Counted from the first letter of the stretch, positions 1 through 6,720 are shown. The stretch: 8,557 nucleotides of DNA from Rhodospirillaceae bacterium (GCA_003452275.1 DMIT01000022.1:1-8557); one strand, 5' to 3'. Translations and numbers: made by a program. Notes: generated by a model not told the origin, from the sequence alone.

Positions 1-543
1 GTTCTGGCAACTCCATTTATATTGTTCTTCGTATATAAGACGATCCGGAAAAACTCCGAAGGGTTTGCCTATCAAATGGATTCGCTTTTCCTTCGTTTGC
101 CCATCGCGGGGCCGATTGTCCGCAAAGTGTCGATTGCCCGTTATGCGCAAACTTTCGGGTCATTATTTTCCAGCGGTATCGATGTTATCAATTGTTTGAG
201 GGCTGCTAAAAAAACGGTCAGCAATCTGGCATTGGTCGAAGCGCTTGAAACGGTCGAGGCCCGCGTTCAGGCAGGGGCGCCGTTATCTCAGGCTTTCAAT
301 TCTTCCGGCGAATTCCCGACACTGGTTATTCGTATGATTAAGATCGGGGAAGAATCTGGTAATCTTACCCCTGTGCTGATGCAGGTGTCGGAATTTTATA
401 CAAAAGATGTGGACGAAGCCGTTCAGGGGTTAATCACCATGATTGAGCCTATGCTGACGGCTCTTCTTGGTGTAATGATATTATGGATTGCCGTGGGGGT
501 CTTTGGGCCTATCTATGGTAGCTTTGCAAATCTAGAGACGTAA
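1..543 (+). CDS. pilC: PilC/GspF family inner-membrane platform protein, 3' part
   Basis: Open at the left window edge; 180 residues remain of a family usually about 400 long, i.e. the second of two repeated T2SSF domains. This integral inner-membrane protein is the platform on which the extension and retraction ATPases act to insert or remove pilin subunits. The visible part starts in a hydrophobic stretch (VLATPFILFFVY), then shows family-typical segments: RYAQTFGSLFSSGIDVINCL, the conserved IKIGEESGNLTPVL (GEeTG motif), FYTKDVDEAVQGL and IEPMLTALLGVMILWIAVGVFGPIY, the last being the C-terminal membrane helix. The stop is TAA at 541-543 and the next gene begins 10 bases later, so they are probably co-transcribed. 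The neighbouring PilO-like, PilT and PilU genes favour the T4P (PilC/MshG) label over GspF, but sequence alone does not separate these. The family call is very secure; the symbol less so. Confidence 0.93.
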   Translation, partial: VLATPFILFFVYKTIRKNSEGFAYQMDSLFLRLPIAGPIVRKVSIARYAQTFGSLFSSGIDVINCLRAAKKTVSNLALVEALETVEARVQAGAPLSQAFNSSGEFPTLVIRMIKIGEESGNLTPVLMQVSEFYTKDVDEAVQGLITMIEPMLTALLGVMILWIAVGVFGPIYGSFANLET

Positions 544-553
544 ACGGTGAGCT

Positions 554-2200
554 ATGGCTATTTCTGGTATACCTTTTTTTCCTCCTACTCGCGCTGTCAT
601 TATGATGATGGACGAGGGCGTATGTGTCCATAAAGTCTCGGGCGGCAGTGCCGTTTATCTGGATTCTGTGCCGTGGCGGACAAGTGATTTCGAGGTCAAG
701 CTGACTTCTGTCCTCAATGAGGCAAAGGTCACATCTGTCCTGATTCTCAATGATGCTGTCGAGCAACATTACAGGAAAGAGCGAATTGTTATTCCAACAT
801 CTTTTGATAAAGCAAATATTATCAAGCGTCGATTGAATGTTGCGTTCCCGAGTTATCCGATGCGTGCGGCTGTTGAACTGAAGGAGCAAACGAGCGGGGG
901 TTCCGGTAAAAAAGATAATAAGGAAATTGATAAAAGTAAGCCTTATCTCTTTGCTGCCGCTCCTTCCACCGAAACCTTTTCCCGTTTGATTAGAAGCATC
1001 AGTCAGACAGATTATAATCTGTTCGGTTATGGTTTGTTGCCGATTGAATCTGCGGGTATGCTTAGAATTCTCGCACAGAAGCTGGCCCAAAAACGCAAAG
1101 CCCCTGCGAAAGCGGAGTGGACGATTCTGGTGGGGCAGCATCGTGGTGGCGGATTGCGCCAGATTGTGGTTCGTAATAGCGAACTAGCCTTGACCCGTGT
1201 TACGCCGGTTGAAGAACCTAGACAGGGCCACTCCGATGCTTGGGCGAAAGACGTTTCTCGTGAATTACAGGCAACATTGAGTTATTTGTCACGCTTCGGT
1301 TATTCCCCGGATGATGGTCTGAATATCATCATCATCGGAAGCAAAGAATATGCCGATGTTCTAGACGGTATGATTTCGGTGCCATCTAATTTCGAATCAT
1401 TATCTCCATTTGAGGCGGCAAAGCTTCTGGGCCTAAAATTGCACTTTGCCGATGGGGATCACTTCTCTGATGGATTGCACGCAGCCTGGAGTGGTAGAAA
1501 GCTTACGCTTGAGCTTCCTTTATCATCCAAAGAGATTGCGGATATTGCTGGCCCACGCAAAATTGCATCAGTTGCCATGGTTTTACTGACTTGTGCGTTG
1601 GGTGGGGCGCTCTATCAAGCTTCTCTAGAGGCGCAAGGGCTTTATCAGGATTCCCGCAATCTCGAAATCTCCAATGCACAATTGGCAGAAATTGAACGTC
1701 TGTATCAGGAAGAAATCAAGAGGAAATCCGCATTAGGGATTGATGTAAATGCCATCACCAGTTCTCTGGACATAGATCACCGTATTCAAAGGCAGCATAT
1801 CGATATTCTCGGGTTGCTTAAAACGGTCAGCGAGGAATTAAACAATCTTCGTATTGATTCGTTTGAGTTTAAAAATGAAGGAGATGTCCTGTGGTCATCA
1901 CCTTCTAAAACGGACATTCCTCCGGTGCGAAATGCAACCCTTGAACTATCATTCAGCTATGCTGGCAATGTAAATCCTCAAGACGGCAATAAAGAGATGG
2001 ATGATCTGGTAAGCCGGTTGAATGTGAAGTTGAAGGATATGGGATATCTTGCGAAAGTCTCAGTCCCGCTTCAGAATCTGACTTTCTCCGGTGCTATTGA
2101 TCGAGAAGTCGGGTTGACGGCCAATTTACGCGCTTTAAGCGATAGATATACTTCAAAAATTCTTATTCAAAAGGTTGAGCATGTTAAAAGTCCTGGGTAG
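554..2200 (+). CDS. PilM-like cytoplasmic domain joined to a PilN-like membrane/periplasmic domain (GspL-like layout)
   Basis: 548 residues. The start is ATG 554 with GGTGA at 546-550 just upstream. Residues 1-325 look cytoplasmic and follow the pattern of PilM/GspL actin-like domains: a beta-rich start, a basic, lysine-rich loop near 112-129, then WTILVGQHRGGGLRQIVVRN (189-208), SELALTRVTPVEE, a helical region ending LSYLSRFGYSPDDGLNIIIIG, and FEAAKLLGL. A single membrane helix lies at about 337-355. A predicted coiled coil follows (360-392), then about 155 periplasmic residues with a beta-alpha-beta character expected of PilN. In canonical T4P these are two proteins, PilM and PilN; one polypeptide with cytoplasmic domain, helix and periplasmic ferredoxin-like domain is the GspL plan. 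The usual PilM nucleotide-binding DIGS-type motif is not recognisable near the N-terminus. The last 20 bases overlap the next gene, indicating translational coupling. The role (coupling cytoplasmic motor to periplasmic alignment complex) is inferred from layout and neighbours, because sequence similarity is weak. Confidence 0.72.
   Translation: MAISGIPFFPPTRAVIMMMDEGVCVHKVSGGSAVYLDSVPWRTSDFEVKLTSVLNEAKVTSVLILNDAVEQHYRKERIVIPTSFDKANIIKRRLNVAFPSYPMRAAVELKEQTSGGSGKKDNKEIDKSKPYLFAAAPSTETFSRLIRSISQTDYNLFGYGLLPIESAGMLRILAQKLAQKRKAPAKAEWTILVGQHRGGGLRQIVVRNSELALTRVTPVEEPRQGHSDAWAKDVSRELQATLSYLSRFGYSPDDGLNIIIIGSKEYADVLDGMISVPSNFESLSPFEAAKLLGLKLHFADGDHFSDGLHAAWSGRKLTLELPLSSKEIADIAGPRKIASVAMVLLTCALGGALYQASLEAQGLYQDSRNLEISNAQLAEIERLYQEEIKRKSALGIDVNAITSSLDIDHRIQRQHIDILGLLKTVSEELNNLRIDSFEFKNEGDVLWSSPSKTDIPPVRNATLELSFSYAGNVNPQDGNKEMDDLVSRLNVKLKDMGYLAKVSVPLQNLTFSGAIDREVGLTANLRALSDRYTSKILIQKVEHVKSPG
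2171..2174 (+). promoter_or_regulatory. Ribosome binding site deciding the start of the PilO-like gene
   Basis: AAGG six bases before ATG 2181. It favours ATG 2181 over the in-frame TTG at 2175, which would sit directly against this site. The site lies inside the 3' end of the preceding gene. Confidence 0.5.
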
Positions 2201-2825
2201 TAAGAGACTTATCTTTATTTGTCTCATTCTGGCGGTATTGGGCATTGTTGCCTATGCTTATTACGACTTCCTTGTTCCTGCGCACGAGAAATCTACGCAG
2301 GAATTGGAAACGTCAAAAGCCGCTGTTCGTCAGAAATATGCGGAAGTGGCAAGGTTGAAAGAAGAGTATGTTCTTCTTCAAAGCCAGTTGCGAACATATA
2401 AAGAGTTGGAGGCCAGAGGCTTTTTTAATGACCAAAATCGATCTGCGGCTGTTGATAAGCTTGATAAGTTGAGCAAATATGCCGGTCTATTAAAAGCCAA
2501 TCTGAAATTCGGGTCAGGGCAACTGGTGCAAGATGCCGGTGCGGAATTGGCGGGGCAGGTTATCCTGAAAAGCCCGGTGACGGTGGAGGTTAAATCAATC
2601 GATGACGTCGATGTATATAGTTTTCTCAAGTTTATAGAAGAAAAATTTCCCGGTCGTGTGGATGTTGCGTCTTTGTCTTTGAATAGAATGGAAATATTCG
2701 ATACCGCTATTCTTCGCAAAATTGGGAGTGGAACCCCGACGCCGCTGGTCGAGGCTAAGATTTCTTTTGATTGGCTGACGATGGCCCCTAAGAATGTGGT
2801 TGCTCCAGTTGAGGAGGGAAAATGA
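2181..2825 (+). CDS. PilO/GspM-like inner-membrane alignment protein
   Basis: 214 residues from ATG 2181. It has the bitopic plan of PilO/GspM/MshJ: a short basic cytoplasmic tip (MLKVLGSKR), one membrane helix at about 10-27, a predicted coiled coil of charged heptads at about 36-78 (ELETSKAAVRQKYAEVARLKEEYVL), then a periplasmic domain. After the coil comes YKELEARGFFNDQNRSAAVDKL, similar to the GF-x-x-x-x-R segment common in PilO-like proteins, and then a predicted ferredoxin-like fold including VDVYSFLKFIEEKFPGRVDVASLSL. Such proteins dimerise with the PilN-like protein and connect the platform to PilP and the secretin. It overlaps the preceding gene by 20 bases, and its TGA stop (2823-2825) overlaps the ATGs of the next gene, so all are one operon. 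The family call rests on architecture, short motifs and position, since overall sequence conservation in this family is low. Confidence 0.75.
   Translation: MLKVLGSKRLIFICLILAVLGIVAYAYYDFLVPAHEKSTQELETSKAAVRQKYAEVARLKEEYVLLQSQLRTYKELEARGFFNDQNRSAAVDKLDKLSKYAGLLKANLKFGSGQLVQDAGAELAGQVILKSPVTVEVKSIDDVDVYSFLKFIEEKFPGRVDVASLSLNRMEIFDTAILRKIGSGTPTPLVEAKISFDWLTMAPKNVVAPVEEGK
2811..2818 (+). promoter_or_regulatory. Strong Shine-Dalgarno for the PilP/GspB-like gene
   Basis: GAGGAGGG lies within the last codons of the PilO-like gene. Spacing is 3 bases to ATG 2822 and 6 bases to ATG 2825, so the second ATG may be the true start; the difference is a single methionine. Confidence 0.65.
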
Positions 2826-3466
2826 TGGTATTAAATTTTAGAATATTCTCTATGACACTCCCTTTATTATCCGTCTTATGTTTGGGAATGGCGGTTTTGC
2901 CACCGGCTTTTGCGCAAGAATCTGTGCCGGTAACGGATTCATCTACCGCGGCAGTATCTCCTGCACTGAATAATGCAGCCGATGGAAAGGTAGCCGATCA
3001 AGAAGCTCCAGAATTAAAAATTCTGAAAAGTATCGAAGTCGAAATCAAAAAGAAAAAGGGGGGTGAAATATTTGAGCGCAGTTCCGTTCCATCCCTTGTT
3101 TTTACGCCCAGTCAGTATGCGTTGTTGAGAGAAGCGCGCATCGGGTTTAATACGCGGGCCCCAACTTTGCAGGAATTAGCAAAAGCGGGTGATCCGAATG
3201 ATCCAAATTACAGGCCGCCTGTCGCTTTACGTGATATTCGTCTGGGTGGAATTGCCTATAATACCCCCGATGACTGGACGATCTGGTTAAACAGCAATCG
3301 TGTCACGCCTGATGCTCTGCCTGCAGAAGCTATCGATTTGAGAGTCTATAAAGATTTTATAGAGGTCAAATGGTTTGACGTGGTCACCAACCAGATTTTC
3401 CCCATTCGTCTGAGAATGAATCAGCGATTTAATTTAGATACCCGTATCTTCCTCCCTGGAATATAG
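2822..3466 (+). CDS. Secreted periplasmic PilP/GspB/MshK-like protein
   Basis: 214 residues. The N-terminus is a clear Sec signal peptide: basic and hydrophobic residues 1-31 ending PPAFA, with likely cleavage before Q32. There is no lipobox cysteine at the cleavage point, unlike the lipoprotein PilP of Pseudomonas. A polar linker (32-65) is followed by a lysine-rich stretch (IEVEIKKKKGG). The C-terminal module at about 137-212 reads LRDIRLGGIAYNTPDDWTIW, then LN-x-x-x-V-x-P, IDLRVYKDFIEVKWFD and IRLRMNQRF. This is the alternating beta pattern of PilP/GspB C-terminal domains, which in those families includes a Gly-Ile/Val-x-Tyr strand, an Asn-containing turn and a final V-x-L/W strand. In the homologous systems this module binds the secretin N-domains and links them to PilN/PilO. 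Its position directly after the PilO-like gene is the canonical place for pilP. Similarity is remote and the symbol is withheld. Confidence 0.6.
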   Translation: MMVLNFRIFSMTLPLLSVLCLGMAVLPPAFAQESVPVTDSSTAAVSPALNNAADGKVADQEAPELKILKSIEVEIKKKKGGEIFERSSVPSLVFTPSQYALLREARIGFNTRAPTLQELAKAGDPNDPNYRPPVALRDIRLGGIAYNTPDDWTIWLNSNRVTPDALPAEAIDLRVYKDFIEVKWFDVVTNQIFPIRLRMNQRFNLDTRIFLPGI

Positions 3467-3470
3467 ACTG

Positions 3471-4208
3471 ATGACACAAGATAAATCCCATTTAGCCCTT
3501 GAAGTGGTCGAACTTGCCGCAAATTACGGGGAGAAACAGGTTCTGGAGGGGGTTTCTTTTTCGGTTGAAAAGGGGCAAACTTACGGTCTGATCGGTTTAA
3601 ACGGGGTCGGCAAAACAACCTTGATTAAAATTGCATTAGGCCTCAAAGACGCCCAGCATGGCGAGGTCAGGGTTTTCGGCAAGAAATCATCTGAAGCCTC
3701 GGTACGTTATGATATTTCTTATTTGCCTGAACGATTTGATCCTCCGTGGTTTTTAAAGGGAGGGGAGTTCGTTCAATTCGCGGCCTCTTTATATGAACGA
3801 AAAGTTTCGCTTTCTAGTATGGAAGATGCTTGCGAAAAACTGGCATTAGACCCCAAAGTGTTGAAAAATAAAGTCCAGACTTACTCTAAAGGAATGCGCC
3901 AAAAATTGGGATTGATTGCCACGGTTTTGACGGGAAGCCAAATTTTGATACTGGATGAACCGATGAGCGGTCTTGACCCATTGGCAAGAAGTCTTGTTAA
4001 AAATCTGCTGCGATCTGTAAAAGCCGAAGGGCGAACCATCATACTGAGTAGCCATATTCTCGCTGATATGGATGAGATTTGTGACTTGGTCACTGTTATA
4101 GATTCATCAAAAGTCCAGTTTTCCGGTACGCCGGAAAATATGAAAGCCCAGACAGATGAGCGCTATCTTGAAAAATCTTTTCTTAAAATTATAGGCAAAG
4201 CTGCCTGA
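3471..4208 (+). CDS. ABC-transporter ATP-binding protein (ABC-2 type), permease not in window
   Basis: 245 residues with a complete nucleotide-binding domain: Walker A GLNGVGKTT (42-50), a Q-loop region SYLPERF with Glu87 at the Q position as often seen in ABC-2-type ATPases, signature YSKGMRQKL (138-146; SKGM rather than SGGQ), Walker B ILILDEP (158-164), D-loop SGLD (166-169) and switch histidine SSH (192-194). It therefore looks catalytically competent. It starts 5 bases after the PilP-like gene with only a weak GGA (3458-3460) as ribosome site, so expression may depend on coupling. No permease partner is encoded here; 81 bases separate it from the next pilus-type gene. In Myxococcus xanthus, the PilG-PilH-PilI ABC transporter lies in the pil cluster and is needed for pilus assembly, with PilH as its ATPase; whether this gene is an equivalent is inference. 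It could alternatively serve an unrelated exporter encoded elsewhere. Confidence 0.93.
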   Translation: MTQDKSHLALEVVELAANYGEKQVLEGVSFSVEKGQTYGLIGLNGVGKTTLIKIALGLKDAQHGEVRVFGKKSSEASVRYDISYLPERFDPPWFLKGGEFVQFAASLYERKVSLSSMEDACEKLALDPKVLKNKVQTYSKGMRQKLGLIATVLTGSQILILDEPMSGLDPLARSLVKNLLRSVKAEGRTIILSSHILADMDEICDLVTVIDSSKVQFSGTPENMKAQTDERYLEKSFLKIIGKAA

Positions 4209-4225
4209 CTCTATGCAAACTCTAT
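4208..4225 (+). repeat. Short direct repeat ACTCTAT with 11-base period
   Basis: ACTCTAT occurs at 4208-4214 and again at 4219-4225, one helical turn apart, in the 81-base gap before the TPR gene. TAGAAT at 4225-4230 resembles a -10 box but has no good -35 partner. The pair could be regulator half-sites or chance. No hairpin terminator is seen in this gap. Confidence 0.25.
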
Positions 4226-4289
4226 AGAATGATGTAGTATTCCATGAAATTCTTCCTTCCTCAGTTTCCTTTTCTAATGGTGATAAGAG

Positions 4290-6110
4290 ATGTCTAAAAA
4301 TAGTCAAGATGAACCAGATGAATATGAAAGCATCTTTGACCGCTCGAATCCTGATTCAGCGCAGCAAACAGCAATTGAGGTTTCTGATGGAGAGCATACC
4401 AATTCTCTTGATTATATTGATGCCGAGGGCAATGAGTCTGATCCCTTCATGAAGAATTATCAAAGTGATGCAGAAGATGCGGATATCGAAGACGGGATAT
4501 TTGCTCCGGGGCGTAAAGAAAAGAAAACGGGTAAGAAAACGGCCCCATTGATGTGGGCTGTTTCATTGCTTGCTTTTGTTGGGGTAGGAGCATTTGTCTA
4601 TGTATCCAATCCCGATATCGTATCAAAAGTGACGCATAATATTGGTGGTGGCGATGAGGTCACTCTCCCCAATCAAATGGCACCCTTAGATACGGCAGAG
4701 GCAACAAGTGAGGAGCACCCTGACCAGACTGTTGAAACTCCGGCCCCGAGCGTACAGGCGTCTGATAGTCCGACCATTCAGCCGGACGAGATAACGCAAG
4801 ATGTTCCGCATGACCCATCGACCGATAGTTCTCAGACGACGACAGAAAATCCTTCTGTAGTCGCTGCGCCGGCTGCGGATTTGCTGACACCGGAACAGGT
4901 ACAAAACACGCAGCCTGTTGTGACAACGGCACCGGCCTCTGTCGAGCAGCCAGCGCCAGCGATTGTAACGCCTTCTCCAAATCCTGCGATGGATAGTGTT
5001 CCATCTGCTGTGACATCGGCAGAAGAGCCAGTGGTAACGCCAACTGTGGAAGTAAACGAAACATCGACACCGGTTCCTGCTGACGCGGCAGCAACGATAG
5101 CTGCGATTGAAAATGTGCCATCTGCTGAAGTCATTACCCCTACCAACGATAAAGAAGAGGGGGAAGCGGGAGGTAACGAAGTAGTGGAGCAATCGCAAGC
5201 GACACCATCAACTGTGACTGTTCCTACCCCTGATGCGGTTCCATCAGTACCTAATGTGCAGCCGACTCTTACTAAAAATAATGTAAGTTCTAAAGTTAAA
5301 GAAACAACACCGGTAGTTGTCGCATCCAAGGAAGAGAAAAAAGCAATTGATAATGCTAATCTAGATAAATATTTTGACTCTCCGAATGGTAAAATGCTGA
5401 AGGATATTCCTGCACCATCTATGAATCCTAGTAAGGGCAGTCATGAAAGCATTATTGTCGTGAATAAAAAGGGGCAAAAAACAAAATCCGATTATTCTAA
5501 ACCTGCCGGTAAAGTCACAATTGAGACAACAAATTTGAATGCGCAAATGGTTTCTGCCAATCGTGCCATGAAACTTGGTCGTTATGATGCCGCCAAGGAA
5601 ATGTACGACGAACTTTACAGGCTCAATCCGCGTGATGGACAAATTTTATCAGGGCGGGCCATCTTGCTTCAAAAAATGGGATTCGCCGATCAGGCTATCT
5701 CTGCCTATGAAGAATTATTAAAGCTCTATCCCGATAATACCGATGCGATTGTCAATTTGTCGGGACTTATCCGGAAACAATATCCGGCGGTTGCATTAAG
5801 TAAGCTGCTGGATCTTCATATGGCTCATCCCAATAATGTCGCGGTAACAGCGCAATTGGGGGTGGCTTATGCAGATGCAGGTAACTACAGTGACGCATTG
5901 CGTTACTTGGGGGATGCTGCTGCGATGGAGCCTAAAAATGCCCTTCACTTCTATAATATGGCTGTCATTTCCGAAAAGGCGAAGAAGCCCGAGCAGGCGA
6001 TTTCGTATTATGAGAAAGCTCTGGAAGTGGATGCTATCTATGGCGATGGGTATAAAACAATTTCCAAAGAGAAGATATATGATCGGCTCGCGCAAATTCG
6101 TGGAAACTAG
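4290..6110 (+). CDS. Membrane-anchored TPR protein with long Pro/Thr/Ser/Val-rich stalk (MshN-like layout)
   Basis: 606 residues; ATG 4290 has GGTGA at 4279-4283, 6 bases upstream. Residues 1-70 are strongly acidic and probably disordered. A basic patch (RKEKKTGKK, 75-83) precedes one membrane helix at about 86-106, which by the positive-inside rule leaves the N-terminus in the cytoplasm and the rest in the periplasm. Residues about 125-345 are a low-complexity Pro/Thr/Ser/Val/Ala/Glu stalk, long enough to cross much of the periplasm. The C-terminus carries about five TPRs: 417-450 (ANRAMKLGRYDAAKEMYDEL), 451-484 (QKMGFADQAISAYEELLKLY), a degenerate one near 485-518, 519-552 (GVAYADAGNYSDALRYLGDA) and 553-586 (KAKKPEQAISYYEKALEV). 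This layout resembles MshN of MSHA pilus clusters. TPRs in pilus systems commonly help secretin or subunit assembly, but the partner here is unknown. It is not a lipoprotein, so it is not a simple PilF/Tgl equivalent. Membership of the cluster is likely; exact function is unassigned. Confidence 0.78.
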   Translation: MSKNSQDEPDEYESIFDRSNPDSAQQTAIEVSDGEHTNSLDYIDAEGNESDPFMKNYQSDAEDADIEDGIFAPGRKEKKTGKKTAPLMWAVSLLAFVGVGAFVYVSNPDIVSKVTHNIGGGDEVTLPNQMAPLDTAEATSEEHPDQTVETPAPSVQASDSPTIQPDEITQDVPHDPSTDSSQTTTENPSVVAAPAADLLTPEQVQNTQPVVTTAPASVEQPAPAIVTPSPNPAMDSVPSAVTSAEEPVVTPTVEVNETSTPVPADAAATIAAIENVPSAEVITPTNDKEEGEAGGNEVVEQSQATPSTVTVPTPDAVPSVPNVQPTLTKNNVSSKVKETTPVVVASKEEKKAIDNANLDKYFDSPNGKMLKDIPAPSMNPSKGSHESIIVVNKKGQKTKSDYSKPAGKVTIETTNLNAQMVSANRAMKLGRYDAAKEMYDELYRLNPRDGQILSGRAILLQKMGFADQAISAYEELLKLYPDNTDAIVNLSGLIRKQYPAVALSKLLDLHMAHPNNVAVTAQLGVAYADAGNYSDALRYLGDAAAMEPKNALHFYNMAVISEKAKKPEQAISYYEKALEVDAIYGDGYKTISKEKIYDRLAQIRGN

Positions 6111-6118
6111 AATCTGGT

Positions 6119-6607
6119 ATGGATAGCCCAGATTTTATCTTAACTTTATTGATGCTTCTGACATATATCATGGTCGGTTTGTGTCTGGGAAGTTTTTCCA
6201 CTGCGATTGCTTATCGTGTGGTTCATAAAAAGAGCTGGATATTTGATCGCCCCCTCGATTCGGATACGCCAGTTCCTGCCCGATCATTTTGCCCAGAGTG
6301 TCATCATCAATTAAGCATACTTGATCTGGTGCCTGTTTTTTCATGGGTTTTTCTGGGCGGAAAATGCCGCTATTGCAGGACGTCTATTCCTGCACGTTAT
6401 CCGATCATCGAGGCTTGCGGTGCAGGGGCCATGGTTTTGTTTTTTTATGCAGGTGGGAAGGATATCTTAAGCCTATCTATATTTGTAATAACCCTGCCGT
6501 TTTGCCTAGCCTTTTTCCAATTGCTTTATCTGAAATCGATGCCGCCATTTTATATGTTCGGGCTTTTCTTTTCAAATATACTTGCTTTGCTTTACACTGT
6601 AGTATGA
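6119..6607 (+). CDS. Prepilin-peptidase-like protein with only the N-terminal zinc-cysteine domain; peptidase domain missing
   Basis: 162 residues, starting 8 bases after the TPR gene with a poor ribosome site (ATGs at residues 12 and 18 are alternatives). The first helix ends in GLCLGSFSTAIAYRV, the conserved start of PilD/GspO proteins (GSFlnv-x-x-R). It is followed by FCPECHHQLSILDLVPVFSW and GGKCRYCRTSIPARYPIIEA. Cysteines 58, 61, 83 and 86 have the same spacing as the PilD tetrad (72, 75, 97 and 100 in Pseudomonas aeruginosa). Full-length enzymes are about 250-290 residues and continue into the A24 aspartyl peptidase domain. Here only about 45 hydrophobic residues remain after the GGKD loop, and the position where the first catalytic Asp is expected (after FFQLL) appears to be Tyr137. 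The protein thus cannot be a normal peptidase. It might keep a methyltransferase-type or structural role, or be a decaying paralogue with the working enzyme elsewhere. No continuation is seen in any frame of the 113 bases downstream. Confidence 0.85.
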   Translation: MDSPDFILTLLMLLTYIMVGLCLGSFSTAIAYRVVHKKSWIFDRPLDSDTPVPARSFCPECHHQLSILDLVPVFSWVFLGGKCRYCRTSIPARYPIIEACGAGAMVLFFYAGGKDILSLSIFVITLPFCLAFFQLLYLKSMPPFYMFGLFFSNILALLYTVV

Positions 6608-6633
6608 ACAGGATGAAAATCTTAGAATATAAT
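6605..6633 (+). promoter_or_regulatory. Candidate sigma70-type promoter for pilT-pilU
   Basis: TGAACA (6605-6610, four of six matches to TTGACA), a 17-base spacer, then TATAAT (6628-6633, perfect -10 consensus). It lies in the largest intergenic gap of the window (6608-6720), directly before pilT, suggesting the retraction motors can be transcribed apart from the upstream operon. AT-rich DNA gives chance matches, so this is a candidate only. Confidence 0.45.
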
Positions 6634-6653
6634 TCCTTGAATATACCTAAAAT

Positions 6654-6670
6654 TTACCATCCGTTGGTAA
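6654..6670 (+). promoter_or_regulatory. Perfect 6-base inverted repeat between promoter and pilT
   Basis: TTACCA, five bases, TGGTAA. It sits shortly downstream of the expected transcription start, where it could be an operator or a weak 5'-leader hairpin. There is no U-run after it, so it is not a standard intrinsic terminator. The remaining spacer up to 6709 shows nothing else recognisable. Confidence 0.3.
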
Positions 6671-6709
6671 TTAATTGATAAAAATAGAATGTCATTGCCG
6701 TTCCTGTCT

Positions 6710-6714
6710 GGAGG
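6710..6714 (+). promoter_or_regulatory. Shine-Dalgarno of pilT
   Basis: GGAGG with a 6-base spacer to ATG 6721; close to ideal, and it fixes the pilT start. Confidence 0.75.
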
Positions 6715-6720
6715 ATAAAT

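Noticed and set aside
509..1141. Minus-strand open frame of 210 codons opposite the PilM/N-like gene
   Set aside because: It lies wholly against a better-supported plus-strand gene, has no recognisable domain, and every supported gene here is on the plus strand.
4209..4289. Possible terminator after the ABC ATPase gene
   Set aside because: No GC-rich hairpin followed by a T-run could be found; transcription may read through into the TPR gene.
4990..5125. Repeated CCATCTGCTG words in the stalk-coding region, considered as a tandem repeat
   Set aside because: Copies are isolated and encode a common Pro-Ser-Ala motif in low-complexity sequence; there is no regular period.
4660..5329. Several long minus-strand open frames opposite the TPR protein's stalk
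   Set aside because: Their Ser/Thr/Val- or Arg-rich, repetitive translations are the expected mirror of a Pro/Thr/Ser/Ala-rich low-complexity region.
5869..6126. Plus-strand 85-codon open frame inside the TPR gene
   Set aside because: It is a shifted frame of the TPR region, with no independent start signal or domain.
6604..6678. 24-codon open frame (MNRMKILEYN...) whose ATG overlaps the stop of the peptidase-less PilD homologue
   Set aside because: No ribosome site at the spacing needed, no recognisable features, and it occupies the probable promoter region. It also does not look like a frameshifted remnant of the A24 peptidase domain.
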